This document shows positions 17,737-26,366 of a stretch of 64,000 nt of DNA, piece after piece. Origin of the DNA: Lysobacterales bacterium. Its GTDB lineage: Bacteria > Pseudomonadota > Gammaproteobacteria > Xanthomonadales > SZUA-36. The stretch lies in NCBI GenBank assembly GCA_014238945.1, contig JABAAB010000067.1, positions 1 through 64,000 on the forward strand, written 5' to 3'. A program made the translations under genes and the position numbers. The notes below the pieces were generated by a model. The model had not been told where the DNA came from, did not search any database, and saw nothing but the letters and a program-made list of their open reading frames with translations. Positions within the stretch are counted from its first letter, which is position 1, and each line of letters opens with the position of its first letter.

Positions 17737-19344
17737 CTACATTCGGAAAATGCCATGTTTACCCTGCTGGACCGGTGCGTTCATGGCGGCAGAAAGTGCC
17801 AGACCAAGTACGTGCCGGGTGTCAATGGGGTCAATTACACCGTCATCCCACAAACGGGCAGTGGCGTGGTAGGGGTGCCCCTCACGCTCGTAACTGTCCC
17901 GAATCGGTTGTTTGAATTCTTCTTCCTCTTCAGGTGACCAACTGTTGCCAACGGACTCAATCGCATCTCTGCGTATGGTAGCCAGCACGGATGCGGCCTG
18001 TTCACCACCCATCACGGAAATCCTTGCATTGGGCCACATCCAGAGCATGCGGGGTTGATAGGCCCTGCCGCACATGGCGTAGTTCCCGGCACCAAATGAC
18101 CCGCCGATTATGACGGTGAATTTGGGTACGTGACTGGTGGCCACGGCCGTAACCATCTTGGCACCATCCTTTGCGATTCCGGAATTTTCGTACGCCTTTC
18201 CTACCATAAAACCAGTAACATTCTGCAGAAATAACAAAGGTATATTGCGCTTATTACAAATTTGTATGAAGTGTGTACCCTTCAATGCACTATCAGAAAA
18301 CAGGATGCCGTTGTTGGCCACAACACCCACCGGATAGCCGTGCAAGTGAGCAAATCCACACACCAGGGTTTTACCATAACGGGCTTTGAATTCATGAAAT
18401 TCACTTCCGTCAACGAGTCGGGCAATGATTTCACGCACCTTGTAGGGATAGCGGGTATCACGCGAAAGGATGCCGTAGATTTCCTCGACCGGGTATACAG
18501 GGCTGACCGATTGTCGCATTTCGAGCGGGTTGCGCTTTTGTCGGTTCAGGAATTCGACTGCCTCGCGGGCCAGTTCAAGCGCGTGCGTGTCATCCAGCGC
18601 ATAATGATCGGTAACTCCGGACCTGGAGCAATGAACATCGGCCCCACCCAGTGATTCAGCATCAACAATTTCCCCGGTAGCCGCTTTGACCAGTGGTGGG
18701 CCGCCGAGAAAAATCGTTCCCTGTTCCCTGACGATGATGGATTCATCGCTCATGGCCGGAACATAGGCACCACCTGCGGTGCATGAGCCCATCACGGCTG
18801 CTATTTGCGGTATGTTGGCGGCCGAAAGACGGGCCTGGTTATAGAAAATCCGGCCAAAGTGCTCGCGATCCGGAAAAACTTCATCCTGCAGTGGCAGGAA
18901 TGCACCACCGGAGTCGACTAGATAGATACAGGGAAGGTGGTTTTCCAGGGCGATTTCCTGGGCCCGGAGGTGTTTCTTGACCGTAATGGGCAGGTAACTT
19001 CCGCCTTTCACCGTTGCATCGTTGGCGATAATGACAACTTCGTGTCCGCTGACCCGGCCCATACCGGTAATGATTCCGGCACACGGTGCCTTGTCATCGT
19101 ACATACCCAGGGCCGCAAGCGGGGAGAATTCCAGGAAGGGTGTACCAGGATCGATTAGCCTGCTGATTCTCTCTCGAGGCAACATCTTGCCGCGTTTAAC
19201 GTGTTTTGCACGTGCTTTTTCACCACCACCGAGTTCCACCCGGTCAAGGTGGGTTTGCAAATCAGCAACCAGTTCACGCAGGTGCGCGTCATTGGCCGCA
19301 AACTCCTGACCCGTGTTATCAATCTGTGTTTTGATGACCGCCAT
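17737..19344 (-). CDS. liuB: 3-methylcrotonyl-CoA carboxylase beta (carboxyltransferase) subunit
   Basis: 535 residues from ATG 19342-19344, leaving 7 bp after the thiolase stop; the longer open frame overlaps thiolase and is unlikely. It transfers CO2 from biotin to 3-methylcrotonyl-CoA. Typical segments: [20 protein letters not shown], the acyl-CoA oxyanion loops [20 protein letters not shown] and [17 protein letters not shown], and [19 protein letters not shown] toward the C-terminus. The partner alpha subunit (biotin carboxylase plus biotin carrier, liuD) normally sits two genes away but is absent from this cluster. Confidence 0.94.
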   Translation of the reverse strand: MAVIKTQIDNTGQEFAANDAHLRELVADLQTHLDRVELGGGEKARAKHVKRGKMLPRERISRLIDPGTPFLEFSPLAALGMYDDKAPCAGIITGMGRVSGHEVVIIANDATVKGGSYLPITVKKHLRAQEIALENHLPCIYLVDSGGAFLPLQDEVFPDREHFGRIFYNQARLSAANIPQIAAVMGSCTAGGAYVPAMSDESIIVREQGTIFLGGPPLVKAATGEIVDAESLGGADVHCSRSGVTDHYALDDTHALELAREAVEFLNRQKRNPLEMRQSVSPVYPVEEIYGILSRDTRYPYKVREIIARLVDGSEFHEFKARYGKTLVCGFAHLHGYPVGVVANNGILFSDSALKGTHFIQICNKRNIPLLFLQNVTGFMVGKAYENSGIAKDGAKMVTAVATSHVPKFTVIIGGSFGAGNYAMCGRAYQPRMLWMWPNARISVMGGEQAASVLATIRRDAIESVGNSWSPEEEEEFKQPIRDSYEREGHPYHATARLWDDGVIDPIDTRHVLGLALSAAMNAPVQQGKHGIFRM

Positions 19345-19351
19345 GAGGTGA

Positions 19352-20530
19352 TTATGGCAGTTCGACGGCAATTGCAGTAGCTTCGCCGCCACCGTTGCAC
19401 AAAGCCGCCACACCTTTCGACAGTCCTCGTTGTGCCAATGCGTTGATCAGTGTAACCACCAGGCGGGCACCTGATGCCCCTATGGGGTGGCCCAATGCAC
19501 AGGCTCCTCCATTCACATTCATTTGGGAATGTTCGATCTGGTGTTCCTGCATGGCAGCCATGGTTACGGCTGCAAAAGCCTCGTTAACTTCGAACAGGTC
19601 AACCTCGTCAATGCCCCATCCTGCCGTTTCCAATACCCGTGTGATAGCGCCTATCGGGGCGGTGGTGAACCACTCAGGTTCCTGCGAAAACGTAGCGTGA
19701 GCGATGATACGCGCCAGCGGCTTGAGTTCCAGTTCAGCAGCCCTACTGGCAGACATCAGTACCGTGGCTGCGGCCCCGTCCGAGATTTTTGATGAACTTG
19801 CTGCGGTGACCGTGCCATCTTTTTTGAAGGCGGGCCGCAGAGAAGGGATTTTACCGATGTCACACGATGGTGGTTCCTGATCATGGCTGTAAACCACCTC
19901 TCCGCGTCGTGACCGCACGGTAACCGGTGTAATCTCGTTTTGAAAATCTCCGGACATTGCCTTGACTGCGCGGTTAACGGACGCGATAACAAAGTTATCC
20001 TGCTGCTCTCGTGTGAATCCAAATCGTGACGCACAGCGTTCACCGTAGGTACCCATCATCAGGCCTTCATCAGGGTCCTGCAGGCCATCGGTGAACATGT
20101 GGTCCAGGACTTCTCCGTGACCCATACGATGGCCACCGCGAGCCTTGGGAAGCAGATAGGGCGAGCGGGTCATGTTCTCCATACCACCCGCCACGACGAT
20201 CTCCGCTGAACCGGCGATGATCATGTCATTGGCCAGCTGGATGGCTTTGAGTCCGGAACTGCAGACCTTGTTGATGGTCACCGCACCTGCCGCATCGGGT
20301 ATACCGGCTTTACGGGCTGCCAGACGTGCCGGTGCCTGTCCGATACCAGCTGGCAGCACACAGCCCATCAACACATCTTCAACGGATGAACTATCGACAC
20401 CGGCATGCGCAATGGCCGCAGCAATGGCCGCCGCGCCCAGTTCGTCTGCCGGGATATCAGAAAACTGCCCCTGAAAAGAGCCAATGGGGGTACGTTTCGC
20501 ACCCACGATAACCACTTTGTTATTGCTCAA
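19352..20530 (-). CDS. Acetyl-CoA C-acetyltransferase (thiolase)
   Basis: 392 residues, TTG start with CGGAG upstream. The three catalytic motifs are present: [11 protein letters not shown] (acyl-accepting Cys, about 90), [12 protein letters not shown] (His, about 350) and CNGGGEA (second Cys, about 380). Embedded among leucine catabolic genes, it would cleave acetoacetyl-CoA from acetoacetate activation, or 2-methylacetoacetyl-CoA from isoleucine. Direction and specificity are inferred from context only. Confidence 0.92.
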   Translation of the reverse strand: MSNNKVVIVGAKRTPIGSFQGQFSDIPADELGAAAIAAAIAHAGVDSSSVEDVLMGCVLPAGIGQAPARLAARKAGIPDAAGAVTINKVCSSGLKAIQLANDMIIAGSAEIVVAGGMENMTRSPYLLPKARGGHRMGHGEVLDHMFTDGLQDPDEGLMMGTYGERCASRFGFTREQQDNFVIASVNRAVKAMSGDFQNEITPVTVRSRRGEVVYSHDQEPPSCDIGKIPSLRPAFKKDGTVTAASSSKISDGAAATVLMSASRAAELELKPLARIIAHATFSQEPEWFTTAPIGAITRVLETAGWGIDEVDLFEVNEAFAAVTMAAMQEHQIEHSQMNVNGGACALGHPIGASGARLVVTLINALAQRGLSKGVAALCNGGGEATAIAVELP

Positions 20531-20557
20531 GCTTCTAACTCCGGTTTTTAAAGATTT

Positions 20558-21718
20558 TCAATTATCCAGTGAGACCAGTTCCCGACCGATCAGCATTTTT
20601 CTTATCTCATTGGTACCGGCGCCGATCTCGTACAGTTTGGCGTCACGAAGTATGCGTCCTGCGGGGTACTCATTGCTGTATCCATTGGCGCCCAGGGATT
20701 GAATGGTCTCCAGTGCCACACTGACGGCACTGACGGATGCCTGCAGCAGACACGCAGCCGAATCAACCCGTGAACTGCGTCCGCCATCAAAGTCCGCGGC
20801 TATCCGGTACACATAGGCACGCGATGCCTGCAGGGCCGTATACATTTCGGCCAGCTTGGCCTGCATGATGCCAAATGAACCAATGGCCCGGTCGAATTGC
20901 TTTCGTTCCTGTAGATAGGGCACCACCAGGTCAAGACAGGCCTGCATCAACCCCAGGGGTCCACCGGAAAGTACCAGCCGTTCGGTATCCAGTCCGCCCA
21001 TCAGCAGGCGGACCCCCCGGTTGACCTCGCCCAGTATGTTGGCGACAGGGATTCTGCAATCTTCAAACAGTAGTTCGCAGGTGTTTGATCCACGCATACC
21101 CAGCTTGTCCAACTTCTGTTTCGTGGTATAGCCCGGCATTCCTTTTTCAACCAGGAATCCAGTCATTGCAGCCGAGCCTGCCTGTTTGGCAGCTGTGCGC
21201 ATATATACAATCACCACATCGGCTTCGGGCCCATTGGTAATCCACATCTTTGAACCGTTGGCCAGCCAGTAATCACCCTTCAACTCGGCCTTGCAGGTCA
21301 TGGATCCCACCACGTCCGAACCCGCACCTGGTTCGGACATGGCCAGTGCACCTACCAGATCACCGCTGCACAAGCCCGGTAAATACCTGGCACGCTGGTC
21401 ATCGGTGCCATTCTTGTTCAGGTTGTCCATGCACAGATTGCTGTGTGCGCCATAGGACAGACCCACGGAGCCCGATGCACGGGATATTTCCTCCATGGCG
21501 ACCACGTGGGCCAGGTAGCCGAATTCAGAGCCCCCCAGGGCCGCCGGTATGGTCATACCCAGCAACCCCAGTTCGCCGAACTTGCACCATAAATCCTGGG
21601 GAAAAGAATTTTCAGCGTCTATATCGGCCGCACGTGGTGTGATTTCCTGTGCTGCGAAGCGCTGCACCGTATCACGCAGTAATTCGAGTTCATCGCTTAA
21701 TGGCATTTGTATATTCAC
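20558..21718 (-). CDS. liuA: Isovaleryl-CoA dehydrogenase
   Basis: 386 residues, FAD acyl-CoA dehydrogenase fold. Motifs: ALAMSEPGAGSDVVGSM (flavin/substrate contact), LANGSKMWITNG, and the C-terminal YSNEYPAGRILRDAKLYEIG and GTNEIRKMLIGREL. The Glu in LDTERLVLSGGPLGLMQ sits where isovaleryl-CoA dehydrogenases, unlike other family members, carry their catalytic base. It oxidises isovaleryl-CoA to 3-methylcrotonyl-CoA, feeding the liuB/liuC/mvaB steps downstream. Electrons go to ETF (not encoded here). Confidence 0.92.
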   Translation of the reverse strand: MNIQMPLSDELELLRDTVQRFAAQEITPRAADIDAENSFPQDLWCKFGELGLLGMTIPAALGGSEFGYLAHVVAMEEISRASGSVGLSYGAHSNLCMDNLNKNGTDDQRARYLPGLCSGDLVGALAMSEPGAGSDVVGSMTCKAELKGDYWLANGSKMWITNGPEADVVIVYMRTAAKQAGSAAMTGFLVEKGMPGYTTKQKLDKLGMRGSNTCELLFEDCRIPVANILGEVNRGVRLLMGGLDTERLVLSGGPLGLMQACLDLVVPYLQERKQFDRAIGSFGIMQAKLAEMYTALQASRAYVYRIAADFDGGRSSRVDSAACLLQASVSAVSVALETIQSLGANGYSNEYPAGRILRDAKLYEIGAGTNEIRKMLIGRELVSLDN

Positions 21719-21738
21719 AGGATCAGAATGTCCATCCG

Positions 21739-22845
21739 TCAGCTGTTGTTGTTCCGCTCTCGCCCCGGAAAGCGGTGGGGTTTGCCCATGTGGGGCAATT
21801 TGAGTTTACCGATCATCTCGATACGCTCTTCGGCCATGCGGTCCGCCGCTTTGTAGCTTGGAATTTTATCCCTCTCGGCGATGGTGAAAATCTTGCTCAG
21901 ATTGTAATAAATGGTTCTGGACATTCGCAATGCCCGTTCACGGTTCCAGCCTTCAAATTCTATGGAAACGTTCATCAGTCCACCTGCGTTGACAGCGTAA
22001 TCGGGGGCATACAGGATTCCGCGTGCTGCAAGTTCGTCTCCTGACTCTTCCGTGGCCAACTGGTTATTGGCTGCACCTGCAACCACTTTGAAGTTAAACC
22101 TGGGAATGGTTTTTTCATTGACCACAGCACCGAGTGCACAGGGGCTGAAGACATCTGCTTCCACATCGTATATCTCGTCGAGGCCAACTGCTTCAGCACC
22201 CAATTCGACGGCCTCGTCGACACACTCCTTATTGAAATCAGTAACGAAAACCTTGGCGCCTTCATCACGTAACAACCGGATCAGGTTTATTCCGACATGG
22301 CCTGCTCCCTGGACAGCAAAGCTGTAATTGCCCACATCCTGATTGCCAAATTGCCACTGCAGGGCGGCCTTAATACCCTGGAGTGTGCCAAAGGCCGTGT
22401 AGGGGGAGGGATCACCTGAGCCGCCATGTACCTGGTGCACACCGACGACATTATTTGTTTCCTGAAAAAGAAACTCCATGTCATTGACATCAATGCCGAC
22501 ATCTTCCGCGGTAATGTATCGACCATTCAATGAATCTATGAATCGACCGAATGCCCTGAACAATGCTTCTGATTTGTCTTTCCTTGGATCACCTATGATG
22601 ACCGCCTTGCCCCCACCCAGATTCAGTCCTGAAACGGCAGCTTTGTAAGTCATTCCCCTGGACAGACGTAATACATCGTCCAGCGCTTCTTGCTCCGAGC
22701 CATAAGGCCACATACGCAACCCACCCAGGGCGGGGCCGAGCACAGTGTTGTGAATAGCGATAATGGCCTTCAGTCCGGCATCCGCATTGTTGCAAAACAC
22801 GATCTGTTCATGCCGGGTAGAGCCCATTGTTTCAAATAGTTCCAT
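21739..22845 (-). CDS. Leucine (branched-chain) dehydrogenase
   Basis: 368 residues of the Glu/Leu/Phe/Val dehydrogenase family. It deaminates leucine, valine or isoleucine to 2-oxo acids with NAD+. Substrate-site motifs: GPALGGLRMWPYG (about 36), MTYKAAVSGLNLGGGKAV with the catalytic Lys (about 65-82) and AEDVGIDVNDM. The nucleotide fold is VQGAGHVGINLIRLL (about 178). It is the first gene of the minus-strand catabolic operon. GGAGGAG lies 5 bases before the ATG, the strongest ribosome site seen in this operon. A TATAAT box lies 125 bp upstream. Confidence 0.93.
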   Translation of the reverse strand: MELFETMGSTRHEQIVFCNNADAGLKAIIAIHNTVLGPALGGLRMWPYGSEQEALDDVLRLSRGMTYKAAVSGLNLGGGKAVIIGDPRKDKSEALFRAFGRFIDSLNGRYITAEDVGIDVNDMEFLFQETNNVVGVHQVHGGSGDPSPYTAFGTLQGIKAALQWQFGNQDVGNYSFAVQGAGHVGINLIRLLRDEGAKVFVTDFNKECVDEAVELGAEAVGLDEIYDVEADVFSPCALGAVVNEKTIPRFNFKVVAGAANNQLATEESGDELAARGILYAPDYAVNAGGLMNVSIEFEGWNRERALRMSRTIYYNLSKIFTIAERDKIPSYKAADRMAEERIEMIGKLKLPHMGKPHRFPGRERNNNS

Positions 22846-22969
22846 CGGTGCTCCTCCAGGAAGACTTTGAGTTTGTGCAGCGCCGTATGCACCCCGGGGG
22901 ATTCATGTGACTGACGCAGAATTTGTACCAGTTCGGCCAGCTTGGTGGCCGGTCCGTAATCAGCCGTCA

Positions 22970-22975
22970 ATTATA
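22970..22975 (-). promoter_or_regulatory. Candidate -10 box for the leucine catabolic operon
   Basis: A perfect TATAAT on the minus strand, 125 bp upstream of the leucine dehydrogenase start. The -35 region 17 bp away (CTGTCT) is poor, so an activator may be needed. A regulator binding between here and 23073 could touch both divergent promoters. Confidence 0.45.
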
Positions 22976-23072
22976 ACCGATTAGTGATTTACAGACAGCT
23001 TTGGACCCATGTAATTTGGCATGTTCCTGTAGTTTTTTTCAGGGGCAAAATCCAAAAAAATCAAAAAAATGG

Positions 23073-23101
23073 TTGACAGGTCAATTTAACAATGGGATAA
23101 A
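23073..23101 (+). promoter_or_regulatory. Sigma70-type promoter of the ilv-leu operon
   Basis: Perfect -35 TTGACA (23073-23078), 17-bp spacer, and -10 GATAAA (23096-23101). Transcription should begin near 23108, so the mRNA would start about at the leader-peptide ATG. An A-rich stretch (CCAAAAAAATCAAAAAAAT) lies just upstream and could act as an UP element. Confidence 0.7.
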
Positions 23102-23107
23102 GCCAGC

Positions 23108-23263
23108 ATGTCAAAGTATTTACAGCAACTTTTTATTCGTCCCCAGACCCCCGCCAGCAAGACTCGCGTGGATTTGCGGTTGACTCCGTTGCATGCACAT
23201 TTAGCTCTGCTTCTGCTGCTAGTGATTATTCTCACATCCAGCGGGGTAGCTTTGATCGCATAA
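23108..23263 (+). CDS. ilvL: ilv/leu operon leader peptide (attenuation)
   Basis: 51-codon ORF whose second half is a run of branched-chain codons: residues 32-42 are LALLLLLVIIL, followed by TSSGVALIA and stop. Leader ORFs of this kind sense charged tRNA-Leu, -Val and -Ile by ribosome stalling. The stop (23261) lies 22 bases before a strong terminator, and the codons for SG-V overlap the antiterminator strand. The ATG coincides with the predicted transcription start, so translation may be leaderless or begin at an in-frame GTG/TTG (23168, 23174, 23180). The peptide has no expected function beyond regulation. Confidence 0.85.
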   Translation: MSKYLQQLFIRPQTPASKTRVDLRLTPLHAHLALLLLLVIILTSSGVALIA

Positions 23264-23323
23264 GAGAAATACGGTAAGAACAGCAAAAAACCCCGCAACT
23301 GAAAAGAAGCGGGGTTTTTTTTT
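23241..23323 (+). terminator. ilv-leu attenuator: terminator with competing antiterminator strand
   Basis: Terminator stem AAAAAACCCCGC (23285-23296) / GCGGGGTTTTTT (23309-23320), 12-nt loop, then more T to 23323. The same GCGGGGT occurs at 23241-23247 inside the leader ORF and can pair with ACCCCGC (23290-23296), which would break the terminator. A ribosome stalled on the Leu/Val/Ile codons just upstream would leave 23241-23247 free; one that reaches the stop would cover it. This is the textbook attenuation logic, visible directly in the bases. Confidence 0.88.
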
Positions 23324-23358
23324 ACAGTACCACCAACCGGGAAACCAGGAAGAAAATA

Positions 23359-24369
23359 ATGAAATTGTATACAGAACAGGATGTGCTTCGCGACGCACTA
23401 CAGGACAAGACCATTGCCATACTCGGCTATGGCAGCCAGGGCAAGGCCCACGCACGCAATTTGCGTGATTCAGGCTATGAAGTCATTATCGGCGCGCGTG
23501 CCGGCGGTCCCACGGATGAACTTGCCAGAGCCGACGGTTTTGAGGTGTTGTCCTTCGAAGATGCCACACAAAGGGCGCAACTGATCAGCTTGCTGGTGCC
23601 GGACATGGCACAGCCACAGGTTTTTGAAGCGATAAAGGGGAACCTTGATGACGGGGATATCCTGCTGTTCGCACATGGTCTCAACGTACATTTCGATGCC
23701 ATTGAAGTCCCCGCTGGTGTGGACGTCATCATGATTGCCCCCAAATCACCGGGTGACCTGGTTCGTCGCCAGTATCAGCAGGGCCGGGGTGTGCCCTGTT
23801 TGCGGGCAGTACATCAGGATGCCAGCGGTGCTGCCTCCGAGCGTGCCCTGAGCTATGCCCACGCCATTGGCGGTACCCGCGCCGGGGTGCTTGATACGAC
23901 CTTTGCAGAAGAGACAGAAACCGATCTGTTTGGTGAACAGGCCGTATTGTGTGGCGGCGCAAGTCAATTGGTAATCCAGGGCTATGAAACCCTGGTCGAA
24001 GCTGGCTACCAGCCCGAAGCGGCTTATTTCGAGTGCCTGCACGAATTGAAACTTATCGTTGACCTGATGTATGAAGGTGGTCTCGACAAGATGTATGAAT
24101 TTATTTCTGATACGGCGTCCTATGGAGACCTGGTCTCCGGGCCCCGAATTCTGGATGACTCGGTCAAGGCCCGTATGAAAGAGGTGCTTACCGATATCCA
24201 GGATGGGAGTTTCGCCCGTCGTTGGATGGATGAGTACCAATCGGGCTCGAAAAACTACCAGGGCATGCTGAAAAAACGTCGCGCACACCCGATTGAAGTT
24301 GTGGGTAGAAAGCTGAGGGATCGAATGAGTTGGATTACCAAGTCCAAGAAATCCCAAAAAGCCGCCTGA
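23359..24369 (+). CDS. ilvC: Ketol-acid reductoisomerase (class I)
   Basis: 336 residues, the short class I form. It isomerises and reduces acetolactate/acetohydroxybutyrate with NADPH. NADP-binding loop [19 protein letters not shown] near residue 20; catalytic metal residues in the C-terminal knotted domain, including [20 protein letters not shown] (about 183-202) and [18 protein letters not shown] (about 228-245). First structural gene after the attenuator, with AGGAA before the ATG. Confidence 0.95.
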   Translation: MKLYTEQDVLRDALQDKTIAILGYGSQGKAHARNLRDSGYEVIIGARAGGPTDELARADGFEVLSFEDATQRAQLISLLVPDMAQPQVFEAIKGNLDDGDILLFAHGLNVHFDAIEVPAGVDVIMIAPKSPGDLVRRQYQQGRGVPCLRAVHQDASGAASERALSYAHAIGGTRAGVLDTTFAEETETDLFGEQAVLCGGASQLVIQGYETLVEAGYQPEAAYFECLHELKLIVDLMYEGGLDKMYEFISDTASYGDLVSGPRILDDSVKARMKEVLTDIQDGSFARRWMDEYQSGSKNYQGMLKKRRAHPIEVVGRKLRDRMSWITKSKKSQKAA

Positions 24370-24380
24370 GACCTGGACGC

Positions 24381-26063
24381 ATGACCGGATCAGCCAAAAA
24401 AGCCGAGGTGCTGCACAGTGGCTCGCAGACGCTGATTGGCGCGTTACAGCGCAATGGAGTAAAGCAGGTCTTTGGCTACCCTGGTGGTGCGATCATGCCC
24501 TTGTACGATGCCCTGGTGGGTTCCGACTTGGAACACTATCTTTGTCGGCATGAACAAGGTGCCGCACTGGCTGCAGATGCGTATGGCCGGATCACCCGCA
24601 AGGCGGGTGTGTGTATCGCGACATCCGGCCCTGGTGCCACCAACCTGGTAACCGGGATCGCCAACGCTTTCATGGATTCAGTCCCCATGGTGATTATCAC
24701 CGGACAGGTTCCCACCGCATTACAGGGCACGGATGCTTTTCAGGAAGTCGACATTTTTGGAATCACCTTGCCGATCGTCAAGCACAGCTACATATTGCGG
24801 GATGTTGCCGACGTTGACGGTGTTGTCGACGAGGCTTTTCAACTCGCCCAGGGCGGTCGCCCCGGTCCTGTACTGATTGATTTCCCGAAGGATATCGCCA
24901 CGGCCGTGACAGCACAATCCCGTTATGTGCCAGAGGCCGACTACCAGGCTCCGATACTGGATGTGGTGGCGGTGCAGGCGGCCACTGACATGCTTTCCAA
25001 GGCCAGGCGTCCCTTGATCATCGCCGGTGGTGGCATTGCGATATCAGATTCGATCCGTTCTTTCAGAGAATTTGCCGCCCGCACCGGTTTTCCGGTTGCG
25101 GCAACCCTCAAGGGGCTCGGTGTCCTGCCTACGGATGACCCGGGACTGGTCGGAATGCTGGGTATGCATGGTAATGGTGCGGCCAACCATGCGGTACAGA
25201 ACTGTGACGTGCTGATGGTGGTTGGCGCTCGATTTGATGATCGGGTTACCGGCCATCTGGCCCAATTTGCACCGTCGGCGCGGGTAATTCACCTGGACAT
25301 TGACCCGGCTGAAATTTCCAAACTGCGTAAGGCGGATATTTCGATCATAGGTGAACTGGGACCTGCACTGGATGGAATCCGGCTAAGAGGGGCCGCCAGC
25401 GCCTCGTGGCGTGCCCAGTGTGATGCCTGGAAGAAGGAGTTTGCCTGGCGCTACGACGCACCGGGTGATGGTATTTATGCCCCCGGATTGTTGCGTGAAT
25501 TGTCGCTGGCACGGAAGGGCAAAATGACCATCACCTGTGATGTGGGACAGCACCAGATGTTCGTGGCACAACATTGTCATTTCGAACATCCACTGGATCA
25601 CATATCTTCCGGTGGTCTGGGTACGATGGGTTATGGCTTGCCGGCAGCCATCGGTGCAAAAATTGCCCGGCCGGATTCCACCGTCGTGTGTGTATCAGGT
25701 GACGGATCCATCATGATGAACATCCAGGAACTGGCTACCCTCAAGCGCTATGGATTGTCGGTCAAGATCGTATTGCTCGACAACTCCGCCCTGGGTCTGG
25801 TCAGACAATGGCAGGAGATATTTTTCCAGGGCAATTACAGCGAGGTTGATCTGTCCGACAATCCGGATTTTGCCGCGGTTGCGGCCGCCTTTGGAATTGC
25901 CTCACGCACCATCAACAGGCCTGCAGAGGTTAGCGGAGCAATACAGTGGTTACTGGACCAGCAAGGACCTGCACTATTGCATGTGCCCATTGATCCACTC
26001 GAAAACGTGTGGCCACTGGTTCCACCGGGCGCAGCCAATCACAAAATGATGAAGTCAAAGTAG
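24381..26063 (+). CDS. ilvG: Acetolactate synthase large (catalytic) subunit
   Basis: 560 residues from ATG 24381; an in-frame ATG at 24330 overlaps ilvC and gives an atypical N-terminus. ThDP- and FAD-dependent: GYPGGAIMPLYDAL, catalytic Glu in LCRHEQGAALAADAY, GTDAFQEVDIFGIT, and the ThDP-Mg motif GDGSIMMNIQELATLKRYGL (about 448-470). It condenses pyruvate with pyruvate or 2-oxobutyrate. The short IlvM-like partner next to it suggests the IlvG isozyme, hence the symbol; ilvB or ilvI naming is equally possible. Confidence 0.93.
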   Translation: MTGSAKKAEVLHSGSQTLIGALQRNGVKQVFGYPGGAIMPLYDALVGSDLEHYLCRHEQGAALAADAYGRITRKAGVCIATSGPGATNLVTGIANAFMDSVPMVIITGQVPTALQGTDAFQEVDIFGITLPIVKHSYILRDVADVDGVVDEAFQLAQGGRPGPVLIDFPKDIATAVTAQSRYVPEADYQAPILDVVAVQAATDMLSKARRPLIIAGGGIAISDSIRSFREFAARTGFPVAATLKGLGVLPTDDPGLVGMLGMHGNGAANHAVQNCDVLMVVGARFDDRVTGHLAQFAPSARVIHLDIDPAEISKLRKADISIIGELGPALDGIRLRGAASASWRAQCDAWKKEFAWRYDAPGDGIYAPGLLRELSLARKGKMTITCDVGQHQMFVAQHCHFEHPLDHISSGGLGTMGYGLPAAIGAKIARPDSTVVCVSGDGSIMMNIQELATLKRYGLSVKIVLLDNSALGLVRQWQEIFFQGNYSEVDLSDNPDFAAVAAAFGIASRTINRPAEVSGAIQWLLDQQGPALLHVPIDPLENVWPLVPPGAANHKMMKSK

Positions 26064-26084
26064 ACAGGATTCCGGAACGATAAA

Positions 26085-26366
26085 ATGAACCACAGCCTGA
26101 AAATTCAGTTGCGAAACAATGAAGGGGCCGTTTTAAGGGCACTGGGATTAATGGAGCGCAGGGGGTTCATGCTGGAGAGTTGCACTGTTTCTGAAGCAGA
26201 GGGTGAGCGGCGGTCCATGACCGTTGCGGTCAGTTCCACACGACCGGGTGACCTGCTGAAACGGCAACTGGAACGGTTACATGACGTGCTGCAGGTGGAA
26301 CTGCGTGCTGCCGTCACCAATGAGAGAAAAGTTCCGGGCTTACGACCGGTTACCAGGAGAATTTGA
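26085..26366 (+). CDS. ilvM: Acetolactate synthase small subunit, short IlvM type
   Basis: 93 residues, a single ACT domain: LKIQLRNNEGAVLRALGLME then RRGFMLESCTVSEAE, matching the beta-alpha-beta start of IlvM. It is about half the length of IlvH/IlvN, lacking their C-terminal domain. Small subunits activate the catalytic subunit, and long ones mediate valine inhibition. An IlvM-type partner often gives weak or no valine inhibition (family knowledge; not tested here). Its stop TGA directly precedes the leuA ATG. Confidence 0.88.
   Translation: MNHSLKIQLRNNEGAVLRALGLMERRGFMLESCTVSEAEGERRSMTVAVSSTRPGDLLKRQLERLHDVLQVELRAAVTNERKVPGLRPVTRRI

Noticed and set aside
22770-22970. 66-codon minus-strand ORF starting at a TTG near the predicted start of the leucine catabolic transcript
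   Set aside because: The codons look reasonable and it could be an upstream ORF, but it has no ribosome site, overlaps the leucine dehydrogenase gene in another frame, and lacks any run of regulatory codons. Not supported enough to list as a gene.
22846-23358. T-box or leucine riboswitch instead of ribosome-mediated attenuation
   Set aside because: No T-box-like conserved sequence was seen, and the Leu/Val/Ile-rich leader ORF with the overlapping antiterminator strand already explains the structure.
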